Source: Tubiluchus corallicola
Lineage: Eukaryota > Priapulida > Priapulimorpha > Priapulimorphida > Tubiluchidae
DNA length: 64,000 bases
Direction of reading: 5' to 3'
NCBI GenBank assembly: GCA_030141605.1
Contig: JAQGDQ010000141.1
Span: 362,501-426,500, forward strand
The first letter of the stretch is position 1. Each line of letters begins with the position of its first letter. This document shows, piece by piece, positions 24,614 to 51,700 of this stretch. The notes beneath the pieces were generated by a model. That model made no database searches. It saw only the letters and a list, made by a program, of their open reading frames with translations, and was not told where the DNA came from. The translations under genes were made by a program, and so were the position numbers.

Positions 24614-26699
24614 ACATATGCTTTTTGTGTTTTTTATTCTTCGCTTTTTCTTATTCTTCTTTATCATTCTGAACCATTTGGCATTCACGTAATTTAGTAT
24701 AATTATTTAGTTTAAAACTACTATAAAAAGTTTAATTAGTGTTACAATGGCAAACGGCCTTTTAACCTTATATTACAGAAGCTATTTTTGGTTGTTGTTT
24801 ACAATAATCGAGGCGGACATTGCCAAATTACGTGAGAAAGTAACCACCCGTTGTTGTGACATTTATTCTAGAGGAAAATCTTTATTCGGACGCCGAATAA
24901 CCCCATTTTGCCAGTTTAAATGAAAGCATTTGCAATTTTACCTACTAATGTAATATTGGGCGTTTTTGCATTCTCTGTTGTATATTCACATTTTCTGTGT
25001 TTTCATGAGTTGCAATTTTCAGCTTTAGTGTGAATAACGTTAAACGTAAAAAATATGCTTTTCATGGGATTATTCATCTTACTGCTTTTACATGTTACAC
25101 TATTCAATACTGTACTTTTCACTATACTCCTTCTAGACTTTCATTATTGCTTTTTAATGATAAAGATGGCCACTTGCCTACTCAATCATTTAAATGTTGT
25201 AGCTGTATAAAATTTCTCAAGCATTTTCAATCAATTTTTTTCGTTCGTTAATTATCATTGTGAGAGTGTAGTTTGTCGTCAGTTTTAATTTTGTTTTGGA
25301 AAAGATATTTTAGTTATGCTTTTGACGATTGATTTAGTGTAATCAGGATTGTTGGATTATATTGTTTCGGTTGCTGCAATAGTTGTTAGTCAGTTTTCGA
25401 TCAATGTATTAAAAATTGTTTGCAAGTGCAAAATCAGATGTGCGTTATTAGTGATTTTTTTACCAGTCAATTCTTTGTTTTTTCCTTTCAAATACCAAAT
25501 GCTATACGGCGTAAACTGTGACTTGTATGAAATCATTTTTTTAAAATGTGTCATGTCTTGTGTGTGAAGTCTGAACATAATCATATCGTCAAATTAGAAT
25601 AGTTTAAAATGCCATTGGATGTTGATATTGCATTGACTTTACTTTCTTTGCCAAAATTTGTTAAAAAACAATGCTTAAATATGTAATAAATGGATATGAC
25701 ATAGAATTTAAATAAATTACATTATAGTAAAGTAATAGGAGTAATGATATTGATAAAGTTTATGGTACAGTAGTTTATCGAACAAAAAAACGCATTCGCT
25801 TCAGCATTTGTCATAAACAAGTTGGTTTAGCAGTATGTGACTTGTAGTGTCAGTGACTTATTTTTTCCAAGTAATGTTTGTTTTATACCATTCAAAGAAC
25901 GATCGGATTCGCTTATATAAGCTATGTAAATGTCATGTGGCAGACTTTGATTGCTTGGCTACCTTTTATTGTTGTGTACTTAATTTTACAATTTTCATGT
26001 GTTATGTGAGTTACATGAAATACGAATATTATCGGTTGTTTTAATGGTGTCTTCGTTTTTTATTTTAAAGTGCAGTGACTTTGCGTAATTACGTTGGACT
26101 GGAATTATAGACACTCAAAACTTGAATGATACATTTTTCAAAATTAATTAAATATTTTTGATCTTGATTGTACAACTATTGTGTGGTCTCACTGCATTCA
26201 GAACTAGCCAAAAGCTAGCCGTCACTATCTGGGCTATATTTCGAATCAGGGAAACATCTGACTGTTACTGTATTAATGCATTTTCTTTTCAAAAATCCAC
26301 CAGGCCGTGATTACTCTAATAGCTACTGCAACTAAAATTACAATCAAAGCTTGCATTGCAAAATGTTACTTAAGTTCTACTATTTTGCCATTTACTGCTT
26401 AAACTCGAATCCATGCCAAATTTCTTTTGCAAACTTTGGAGTTAAATGATAATACAGTTAACATAGCAATTCCGTTGTTTATATAGCTTTGATAATTATA
26501 AGACAACAAAAGCAAATCAAAATTCGCACTTTTCCTGCACTTTTAAAAACGAAAGTGAAAAATTTTATTTCATTTATCTGTGCAATGACGGCACATCAAA
26601 ATTGCGTGTGCATACAATATTTTACAGCATTCATTACAGTATCACTATTCTGAAGCTGATGCAGTGGTAAAGATTCTAGCACTTTGTTATTCTCACTGG
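24614..26699 (+). other. ZFAND4 3' UTR and intergenic DNA
   Basis: AT-rich sequence without exon-like regions. An AATAAA at 25685-25690 is the best candidate to end a ZFAND4 3' UTR of about 1.1 kb. The small frames in this interval look like chance. Confidence 0.4.
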
Positions 26700-27205
26700 C
26701 AGTAGCGGCTCGTGTATAGGTACTGTAGAACTGCAGCACCCTCCATTTTCACTCAATATTATCGATAATATTCAATGTAATAGGTCTTTTTCTTTAGTCC
26801 TTTCTTTGTAAATGTACGTAACCAAAGCACGTGAAGGTAGTACTGTTTGCTTCGCAGCCCAGCACAGTGCACTCCAGCAACATAGTGTTTGGCTGTTGTG
26901 CACATGCAGCCATGCGCACAGGTAGAGGAAGTACTGTCGCTCACACAGTTTGTTGTCAGTTTTCACGTGCTTACCGTGAATGGATCAAGCTTGAACTGTG
27001 ACAATATAGGCTATTAGTAAGCAAAAAAATTTTTGTTTACAATTTTAACAAGTTTATGTATAAAATTTGGTATTGTTGTTTGCTTAAAATTACAATTACA
27101 ACATTAAAATTATACATGTTTGTTTCGTTTTACACACTATTAAAACAATGGCTAAAAAATTTTTGGGAGCAGCACCCCACTAATTTTAGCTATGAGCCGC
27201 CACTG
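26700..27205. mobile_element. hAT-like MITE, family A, copy 1
   Basis: The termini CAGTAGCGGCTCGTG and its near reverse complement (right end GAGCCGCCACTG) flank 506 bp. The 8-bp flanks CTCACTGG and CTCACTGT agree at 7 of 8 positions. The interior is shared with 63360-63891 and in part with 33079-33477, including GCAGCACCCCACTAATTTTA near the right end. Confidence 0.88.
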
Positions 27206-27710
27206 CTCACTGTTATAAAACATTATCATTACTAATGTTCATGAAATTAAAATCTGTGCTACACATGACAATGGCAATCTACACAATTTACATAGAATGA
27301 ATTATGCCTCTTCTACTGATTGATGACAATTTGACAACATCAATGATCAATTCATAATTACTTGCTTATAGACTACAATGCATACATTTCACCACATGTG
27401 TATGCACTCATTGTTTTGAAACTCGTCCCATAAACTTGGTAAAACCATGCTACAACATCACAAATTCTTTTCTGGCTCCTGCATGAAAGGGACAAAAAAC
27501 TAGTAATCTAAGGGCTTTCTGAATTCTGCATAAATATATGCAATAATCTAAAGTTGGACATTATCACAGTGCAGATTGATCAGACCTACAATCTAATTTA
27601 TAGGGTAGGTCAGGTTAATTAAATGTATTTTCTTTAGCAAATAAGTTACATGAGTTTATATATCCATGATTATTTACGATTTATTTATTTATTTATTAAA
27701 TATATCCAGA

Positions 27711-27951
27711 TGCATTTAGACTAGCAAGTTTTCTGTTTGACAGCAAACTTGCAAGTGAACTGCGTTGCGAGTTACTGTAAGCAAGAAATTGCAAATCCTT
27801 TGAACGTTGCTGCGAGTTACTGCCTAGTGTGAACGCTTCGGCGAGTTACTCTCGACACTTCTTGCAGTGAATAGATCAGTGAGTGTCAGCTTGCGTTTCT
27901 GACGGAGAATTGATGAGTTACTTGGCGAAAAAACTCGCTAGTCTGAAAGCA
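27711..27951. mobile_element. Stem-loop MITE family B, copy 1
   Basis: The inverted ends have the consensus TTCAGACTAGCGAGTTTTCTC (left AGACTAGCAAGTTTTCTG, right AAAAAACTCGCTAGTCTGAA). The interior repeats GCGAGTTACT and GCAAGAAATTGCAAA motifs. Related copies are at 53599-53857 and 55706-55842. No coding capacity. Confidence 0.8.
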
Positions 27952-28610
27952 CTTTCGTGTTACTTGAAACCGTTAATGATAAAAGGAGACAACGTGAGAT
28001 TTACAATACCAATCTTTTCAGGGCCCAAGAACAAACTACACAAAACGTGAAACTAGTAAAAAGCCATGTATGCAAAAATAATCTGCTACAACATAAGTGC
28101 ATCATATTTATTTGTTTCAAGATTTGTAGCATTTGCGTATTTTTCTTAACAAGATTTATCGTTATATCTATGTATGCATTTTACATAGTGAACATATATC
28201 TTATGACCACTGAGGAATTATGGGTAGTGAGTAAAAATATAGGTGCTTTGACAATCTCAAATCTTCGGTATTATAATGTAGACCGTGAGCACAAAAAGTG
28301 AGCAATTTAAGGACATAATTTCTGCAATTAACAAAGTTTGTAGAAATTTTATAACAATTTACGAACCATCTGCACACACAACATACAAACAACAATTTTG
28401 TTTAGACTTTAGTTTTCCTGCACTGTGTATGAACTGTTTACGTCAACAAGTACATAAATCTTGACAAATTTCACAAAAGCTACACTAAAAAAAGTGTAAC
28501 TTTGGAGTTCCACACTTAATTGACACATTCCAAACAACTTGCACACAAACAAAATGGCAACACGTAACACAATCATCTATCTTAAAAATCAGCAAACAAC
28601 TACACACTAT

Positions 28611-29559
28611 TAGGGGTGGGCAAACATCAACAAAATTAAATTTGAATCAAATCGAATTCAAACTGTATCAAATTTTCAAATTTTGAATTCAAATCGAATA
28701 TGAATTTAATGTAGTTTAAAGACTTTGCAAATAAATTTTGAATGAGCAATAAGAATAATAATGTGTTATTAAATAAAACTGGTTATAAAAAATAAATTTA
28801 GCTCTAAGTTGTCGAATATTGTATAGCTCAGAAATGGTGCTGACAAGCAACTGGTATATCGCAGTGTCTACTGTGCCAGATTTTTGTTGTGTTTACCTGT
28901 CTTGTGGGCAGATTTCGTTCACTTTAGAACTCCGCCCATTTTGACGGTAAGTTAATGTGAATACACTGCGTAAAGTTTGAAAAAATAACCAGAGCATTCG
29001 TAGTGGACACTTTGCTAACCAATCACCTGTATAAATTGCTTTATCTTGTCAATAAGATTAAAAAGTTTTTTTTTTCAATGAGTCGATGTTGTGTATTGGC
29101 ATTCTAGTTACAGGTGTTTCAAGCACGTAATTGTGATGCTAAGTAATACAACTTTGTGTGGAAAGTTTTTTGGGATATGCTTGCCTTTTCTTCTCCCTTA
29201 AACAACACCAAAATAGGCTATAGGTACTTGCTTCTACAGAACATTCTAACAATACAAACATTTTCTAAATTATTATAGTACGACCTGCAGTGCAGACTGC
29301 AGACGACCGACAAGGCTGACCAGATAATTGACGCATAATGCTTTTGTTCTACAATAAAAACTAGTAAAAATTTGATAAAAAAGTGCACAGAAATTGCTGC
29401 AAAATTTTCCTGATAGCATGACATTTCAAATATTTTAATGACAAAGAACAAATGTAATTACAATGTTGAGTTATTCTATTCCATAATTTCAGAGTTGAAT
29501 CAAATTCAAATGAAAAAAATTGTTTGAATTGAACTTGAGGGTTCGAATGCTCACCCCTA
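28611..29559. mobile_element. Element with TAGGGGTGGGCA-type termini, about 950 bp
   Basis: The left end TAGGGGTGGGCAAAC and right end GAATGCTCACCCCTA are inverted. Both are followed inward by AT-rich GAATTCAAAT/TTTGAATTC subterminal sequence. The interior section about 28960-29215 is related to 52115-52435. A hAT-type assignment is likely from the termini, but the flanking 8-mers do not match. Confidence 0.6.
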
Positions 29560-29708
29560 TGCACTACACAAACAAAGATTTAAAACGGATTGCCAAATAC
29601 AACCTAATTTACAAACTACACTTCAAACGTAAACAGAAAATATGACATGACGTTGCCAGCAAACTAAAATCGTTGCTATGGCTACAGTGCATAGCAATTC
29701 TTGAGCAA

Positions 29709-44412
<14,704 letters not shown>

Positions 44413-45966
44413 TTTTACAGTACGTAGTCTAGGCACGAATTAAATAGGTATTGAGTGTTTAATAAATAAATCAGTAGTAATTATACGTTAGTCGTCACCA
44501 AACCACATGTTGATCAACCATGCATAAACAACGGAACATCCCAGTGCTACTAGATCCAGGCGTGGGCGTGCAGACACACCGATTAGTTGGCTACATCTGT
44601 TCATTCACTTCGTTTTGATCCGGTTAACACGAATGCATTTTTTATCAAGTTTTGAACAAAATTTCACAGAATGCCTTAAAAACGCGAGATAAAATTTAAA
44701 CAAAAATCGCATAAAGCCGTGCACTCCTTTGCAATAGCACAGAAGATCTCGGGTCGGCCCCAACATCGCATTTGCAACTGTTGATGTTACTCGTGTGTTA
44801 AATTGTCAGCGAGTCTTTTAAGCATTAAAATGTACTACTGTACAAATTAAGCGCACTCAATACCAGAAGAGGATATAATTGTGCATTATGTCAAAAATGA
44901 TCTGTTAAAATTTGTGATCACACGCGCATATTCAGTCACTGAACAGACAACAATGTAGCAACTACGTATGCACATGATGTATTTAATTTAAATGTGTATG
45001 TTAATCATTGTTAGCAGAAATTAAAAACAACAGAAACACAAACAAGTTTAAGGTAGCAAAAACTGTTTCACAAAATTACGTTTATTGCCATAAATTCGTA
45101 ATTCACGATAACCAGATAACATTCTTGGTAAAATTATTTCTGGAAACTGCATCTGTCATAATGTACTGAGAGTGATTTACTAATCAAACTACATTCACAT
45201 GTCAGTTCAGCAATGCGATACACTGGAATGTTTAATACTAATGAGGGCCTGCGGATGTTTAAGCTAATTAAAAAAATTAGTCAGTGTTACATACAAGATA
45301 AAATTTTAAGTAATTCTACATACTGGTGGGTGCAATTCAATTACATTATTCAATAATCAATTATTCTGCTTCAGCACTGAACAAAGGTATTTATTACTTG
45401 AAACTGAAAATGCACAGCGATACTTCTTACAATTTGCTATGAAATGCCAAATTGCCCATGATGCTGAATGAGCATCCTGAATGTCACGTCTGCACTTGTT
45501 ACTTTCTAACAAAATAGCTAGCAATGAACAGTAGATTACCGAAGTAAAAAGTAATTAATAACTGCTCTCACCAGTAAGTACAATTACGAAAAAGTACAAT
45601 AGAAATATGAAGTACAACGGAACATTTAAGACAGTTGTGAGGTGAAGCAGCCATCTTTTAAAGGCTCGCTAGACCTTGTTTTAGATGCTCAACAGCAAAT
45701 TATGCCATACAAATATCAAAGAAACTAGCTTTACACACATCACAGCAGAGAACGCAACAAGCAAATACAGAACATTGCATCAAAACATCGACGTTACATA
45801 AAGAAACATCTTGAAAGCTTGCCTGCACAAGTTCCATAATTCCATTTGCTATAACTGATGTAAAACACCGGGTTATAATACTACAAAAGCAAATATAGGA
45901 AAAGTTCACCAAAACTACTGAAACTAGAAAAAAAGTATCATTATTTTTATGATGCTAATTGCAAGT
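44413..45966. other. ADK upstream region and cyclophilin downstream flank
   Basis: This spacer holds the presumed ADK promoter (minus strand, above 44412) and the end of the cyclophilin transcript. A moderately GC-rich stretch near 44560-44800 is the best place for a promoter. No coding exon seen. Confidence 0.35.
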
Positions 45967-45972
45967 TTTATT
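45967..45972 (-). terminator. Cyclophilin A poly(A) signal
   Basis: AATAAA on the minus strand (TTTATT on plus) 48 nt downstream of the cyclophilin stop codon, a normal position for a short 3' UTR. Confidence 0.7.
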
Positions 45973-46019
45973 GAAATACAACTCTTTTATGGTGTGGTAG
46001 GAGAAATCACTGTGACTGT

Positions 46020-48244
46020 TTAGCACTGGCCAGAATCGGCAATTATTATCTTCTTGCTGGTTTTGCCACTCTGACTTCCGAAACTCTCCACATTCTTCAC
46101 TACATCCATACCCTCGACGACCTTGCCAAACACAACATGCTTGCCATCCAACCTTGGAAAAGAAAACGACAAAATCTTAAAGAGTCAGTCAGTGACGAAA
46201 AACTATTGAAAATCCATCACTCCGTCAATCTTTCAATAAAAAAACACAAAACTAGATACTATTTTAATATACAAACAGATTTCACAATGATAGCGGAAAC
46301 AGGAATGTTCCAGCGATGCTTAAATGCCTTCCCATTACAGGAAATCAGATATTCAATTACAACCACAACAATCACAGTCAATTGACAAGAGCTAATAATC
46401 TTCTTTTTAGTACTCAATGGTAGTGTTGTTCTGATTAACCGATTTCAGCAAAAGTCAGTCAACCATGACGTATGACTCAGTGCTCAATCATAAAGTTTAA
46501 TGACAAATGATAATTGCTTAATACCATAAGACTAACATTTTGCACACTTCACCAATCATATCAACCATTTAATTGCAATTCAAAAACTATCTTACTAAAA
46601 GGCAAAAAGAACTATCAATTAGAGCCAAAACAAAATAAGAGATAAAACAACAATCACAGACTTAATGTTCTAATTTCATACTGACGCAACCAAATGTTAC
46701 GATCGTTGCTGAAGGTTAATGACTGATCATAGAAATGCGACCAAATGCCAACACTGCTCAATTGCAGATCGTAATTAATGCAGATAGTTGCGGCAAGACG
46801 GAAATCCGGCTCAGATACGATTGAATATAAACATCCTTCCTCAACGATGTAAACAGCAAGAATCAGCACTTGAAATTAAAACCACATACAGCAAGTATGT
46901 AATCCAACGGTCACCTATCCACTCACTGACCAGCTTCAGTTGCTAAGTGCAAACTACGAAGCATTCGGTTATTTCCCTTGCGAAATACAATACCGAAAAA
47001 TTTGCAAAAAATGCAAATTAATAAACATTCAATAGCATGTTAGGAGCTGACCTAGCAAGAACAAGACCTATCAAATTAATAAGAATAACATTAATGCAAA
47101 AAGTCTAAAACTACGTACCATTCAGTTTTCACAGTGCACAGAAAGAACTGAGAGCCATTAGTATTTGGCCCTGCATTAGCCATGGACAAAATTCCTGTAA
47201 CAAATGTGAACATTTTCAACTGATTCACACAAAACACTACAAAGTAGTAAAATAGAAAAAAATTCAAATTAGAATGCAAATACAAAATGAAAAGCGTCGA
47301 AATGTCAGTACTTTGGCTCATAATACCAGCACAAACAACAAAAGTCATTTACCAGGTCCGGTGTGCTTCAGCTTGAAGTTTTCATCAGCAAACTTAGCTC
47401 CATAGATACTCTTTCCACCAGTTCCATTGTGATTGGTGAAGTCACCACCCTGGCACATGAAGTTGGGGATGACACGATGGAAGGTGCTGCCCTTGTAGCC
47501 AAATCCCTTCTCCCCAGTGCAAAGAGCACGAAAATTTTCTGTAGAACAAAAAAAGGAAAGAAGTATTTCACAAACATGTATATTGGATTGTCACAGAGTA
47601 CAGAGTTTGCACTACACATACTTGTAATTATCATACTTTGAAACATTCTAAGACAAATTACCTTTCTTTAACTAGAATACTTACATTGCCATGGGCTGTC
47701 TAGTTAAGATGATTATAATTTATTACCAATTATACTTTATAGTTAAAAGAAATAAAATTGCATTTCAGATGTAGTAAACAAAGTACCTGCAGTTTTTGGA
47801 ACAGTATCAGCAGCCAACTGCAAGAAAAAAATTATATTATGTTAGTACAATTTGCACACAAGAACGTTCATACATGCCAAGCTGCCAGGCACTCAACTTT
47901 CATTTGACCTTGACCGATATTGCATGATGTACATCAGCTGGGATAGCCGGGTTTTTAAATCAAATTGTTACAATACGAAGATACTGCATATAGACAACGA
48001 TAATGTTCCTTACTTTAATTAAAAACCTACACATTAATTAATGACAAAACCAAGCACATAAGCAATTACAAAGAAAAGCTAATATTCCATAAATGACTCT
48101 GATAAACCATTTCAGGTTTTACAAATTTGTAGCTTCAACAATGATGTTCAAATATAAAAAAAGTAATCATAGTACCTCCATTACAATACGACCGACTGGG
48201 CTGCCATCGGCTGTAATGTCAAAGAAGCACCTCGGGTTTGTCAT
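46020..48244 (-). CDS. PPIA: Cyclophilin A, peptidyl-prolyl cis-trans isomerase
   Basis: Cytosolic isomerase of Xaa-Pro bonds and cyclosporin-binding protein. Exons in transcription order are 48244-48176, 47817-47787, 47538-47353, 47194-47119 and 46152-46020, all GT-AG, closing at 164 aa (human PPIA 165). The protein starts [10 protein letters not shown] with no targeting peptide. Active-site residues are present: the Arg and Phe of FHRVIPNF, the Met-Cys-Gln of FMCQGGDF, the [13 protein letters not shown] block, the Trp split across exons 4 and 5 ([12 protein letters not shown]) and the following His. It ends [10 protein letters not shown]. The upstream AG at 48286-48287 could be a leader or 5' UTR acceptor. 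It is divergent from GTF2H5 across 504 bp. The absence of a presequence argues against the mitochondrial paralogue. Confidence 0.96.
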
Positions 48245-48748
48245 GGTGCTCAGCAAACAACGAAAAGTCCTTAAAGAACCAATAACTGCAAAATTTAAAA
48301 GTCTTTTGCACAGGGCGGCAAGAGAAAGACGAACATGCCGGTAGACGCTTATATAGGTTACGGACTATTTTTCATGACACTTATTTTTGCGATCAATTAA
48401 TGCAGCGTAGAAATAAGAAAATCTGGGCTGTATTGCTAAATATGACAATAATACCATGTCTTTTTTAGACATTGATTTTCTTATTTTACGTAGTATCTAC
48501 GTTATTGTCGTTTAAAGTAGTTGTTCTTTTATTCAGCGGCGGCTTACATGCGTTAAAGATTCAACGTAAGATGGCAACACCGTCAACAGGCCAAGGAAAC
48601 GAAAAACGTGTGATGTAAGCAAAGTACAGTAGTTTTTTAACCTTTCCTTGATGGAAGTAGGAAAGTCGTTACAATCATCCTCTGTATATTATTTTCAGTT
48701 TGGAATATTCTTTAATAGAGTTAAACAGTGAATCGTTTTTTTTTTAAA
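48245..48748. promoter_or_regulatory. Divergent promoter region of cyclophilin A and GTF2H5
   Basis: A minus-strand TATATAAG box lies at 48348-48355. About 30 bp downstream is a pyrimidine run (CTTTCTCTT on the minus strand, near 48317-48329) suited to a TOP-like cyclophilin start site, about 75-85 nt from its ATG. On the plus strand, a short candidate 5' exon (to 48614) and an 84-nt intron (48615-48698, GTAAGC to TTTTCAG) precede GTF2H5. Confidence 0.55.
48571..48747 (+). CDS. Candidate spliced upstream ORF, 30 aa, ahead of GTF2H5
   Basis: An ATG at 48571 in a strong context (A at -3, G at +4) opens a frame that, if the 84-nt intron 48615-48698 is removed, reads MATPSTGQGNEKRVI then LEYSLIELNSESFFF and stops with TAA at 48745-48747. 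A single nucleotide then separates this stop from the GTF2H5 ATG. The peptide matches nothing I know. It could be a regulatory uORF permitting reinitiation, or a non-coding leader. Splicing is inferred from the sites only. Confidence 0.35.
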
Positions 48749-51700
48749 ATGGTCAATGTAATGAAAGGAATCCTAGTGGAATGGTAACGCTTACTTTTGG
48801 CTTATTTATTGATGGTAGCTTATGTTATGGTTTAATCACGCGATGACTACTGAACTGAATTGAATTTGAATTATTGAACTTAGAGTTATTACTAAAGACA
48901 AAAACGTTCATGGTGGCCATGTAACTCGCGAAGAAGTCTAGAGAAACAGCCAGTTGACTGTAGACTTACAGTACACTATCGTCATTCAAAATCTTGATTG
49001 TATTTACCAAACAATTTGTATTTTTGTCCTATTCTGAAGAAGACGCAGACGATAGATCAAGATACGAAGGCAATACTTCTGAATTGCTTAGAGGTGTTCA
49101 ATGTTTACATAAGTAATATACTGTGGTGACCACGTGGCAGCTGCATATTCCAACAACGGCCAGCCCAAAGTTTCGCACAAATGACAAATGAATCTCTGCT
49201 GATTACTGTTTTCTTTACTTTATAGTACATATATTTGCTTTCTTTTCTAGCTCAATAATATAATCACAAAATTTCATGTTATTTGAAACCTCACAATCAC
49301 TCGAAGACTTTTCAATCTGGAAACTTCACGAACTAGACTATCATTGATTGAATAATTATAACTGACATGATCTTTCGGGTGCAGGACACTTTCAAAGAAG
49401 CCATTGCTCAGACCATATTTATTTCGACAGAATCAAGGTCAAGGTGGAGCCACTGTACAGCCAAACTCAATCATGATTTTTTTTAAATTATTTATTATCA
49501 TCCACAAACATTCTTATATTAGATTAAACAGTGTCAATGTTCTACTTTTGATGGTTAAATGTGCCCGAAAGTCCCAAGTTAGACTTTAGTAGCTTTATTG
49601 GGTTTTATCTGAAAACAAATGATGTAATTAATAAGTAAATTTGGCAAGTTTAATGTAAGATTTTATAACTAATTGCATAACGTGTATCTGAAAAATTGCA
49701 CAACATTGTAACTTACATGATAATATTTTGTAAAAATAAGAAAACTTACATTTGGCATCTCTTAGCCCTCTTGATAGAAAAAAGTATTATTATAGTGCAA
49801 AGTTGCTTAGCATAATGTATAGCAGTACTCAAAGTTTTTTTTCTTATTTTGTTGCAGCGATCCTGCTATGAAGCAGTTCTTGTTGAACTTAGATGAAAAT
49901 AACACTTTCGGAAAAAAATTTGTTCTGCACGATCTAGATGAGACACATATATTTATCATTCCTGAAATACTGGAAATTTTGCAGGTAGGTCCATATTAAA
50001 AGCCAAAAACACGAACTTATGGACTGGGTACTAAATTAAAAGCCAAGCTGGCCATGTGTTAGTGTTAGAAATTCAATGTACAATACACATCGTTACAACG
50101 AAATAGGCAGCTATAGAATTATCAGGTCTGTCTATTCGTCTGCCTGTCTGTCACCACTTTTTCTCGGCAGTGGAGTAAAGTGTGATGCTGGGACTTGGCA
50201 TGCTGGTAGGGTATTGGCCTATTAATTTTTGGATGAATTGGCGCAGTTTCGAATTTTTTACAGTTTTTTGAAGACTCGCGTATAACACCTGTGATAGCTG
50301 GACAACCACAATCAGTAACATGTTCTTATCTGTTTTTTTTCTATTATAGTGTTATTTTAAGTTCAAGTTATAATCCATGTGAATTTGCATTTTTAGTTAT
50401 AATGTTAAAATGTGTTGTTAGTTATAATAAGCTTTGAGTGTTTTTGTTTCCGGTCTAACTTGATATACATTATAATTGTAATACGTTACTCTGTAGTATT
50501 ATTATAACAGCTGTACATAGATTTTACGTAATTTTATGGTGCTAGTTACAAATTGTGCCAGTGCATAAAATACATTTTTGCAGTAGTCGTCATGTATATC
50601 AATCTCATCAGGGCAACTGCACCACTCTACTGAGGGCTCTCTAGTTAGCAGCATTCAGAAATTCGGAACTCAACTCTTATTTCTTACCACTTGCTTTATT
50701 TGATTGCCCCATACAAGCCAACTGGCAACTGCCAAAGATTTTAATGAGGTTATTTAAACAGGTTCTTGGTGTACAGAATTTCAATAATGCTTTAAATAAT
50801 ACTAAGACCATGATGGTAAAGTTTCAGCATTTATTGCACAGTGCACAGGTATATGCAGTCATACAGCAACTAAATTTCGGCAGAGCTCTTCTCTGTGCAC
50901 TGTGCAATAAATGCTGAAACTTTGCCACCATGATCTTAGTATTATTTAAAGCACTATTGAATGTTATTTACCTGAAATAGACCATCAATAGAATTTATTG
51001 GCATAACGTGATTTCATTTAAGGTGCATCAGCTTTTGTAGGTTTCTATAATGGTTTAAGTAGGTGCCCAAGTACCAAGTTATTGCTATAAGCAGTTAGAA
51101 TGGTAGTGCTTTAAAAAGCGCCATCCATCTTATTTGTCTGGTTTTCAAGTACTTTCACAAAATTCAGAGGATCTGTGACAGCCCAAAATTTCGAGACACT
51201 GGGAGATCAAATCACTCAGGAAAGCTATAAATCTCATGTTTACTCAGAGTAAATATACTGTACGCAATATACAATCCCTAATTCCTCCACATTTTAGTTG
51301 TGTATCCTTTTAGAAGTTGTAACCACTAACTATGCATTTAATCAGTTTTTAATAATATTAACGCCTTTTTAACAGATTTTTACAGCAAGTGCTTAATGTT
51401 GTAATAATTATACGATCCTGTCAAGTGTTGAAAGTTCAAAAATTTTAATAATATTAAATAATTTAGGCTGACTGCTGCAATAATGATGCCTTTTATTTTT
51501 TCATGTAACCATTTTATAAAGCACTTGTTTACTCATTGAACTTTTATACAGTATTGATATTAATGATGTGGCCTAGATTAGTAGCTGCTTCATATTTCTA
51601 AACAATTACATCTATCAGTCTCTAAAATTTATATGTATTAGTTCTGGCACGTAATTTGATGGACGACTGCAGACGAACTTGTGTTTGCCTAATCAGTGTA

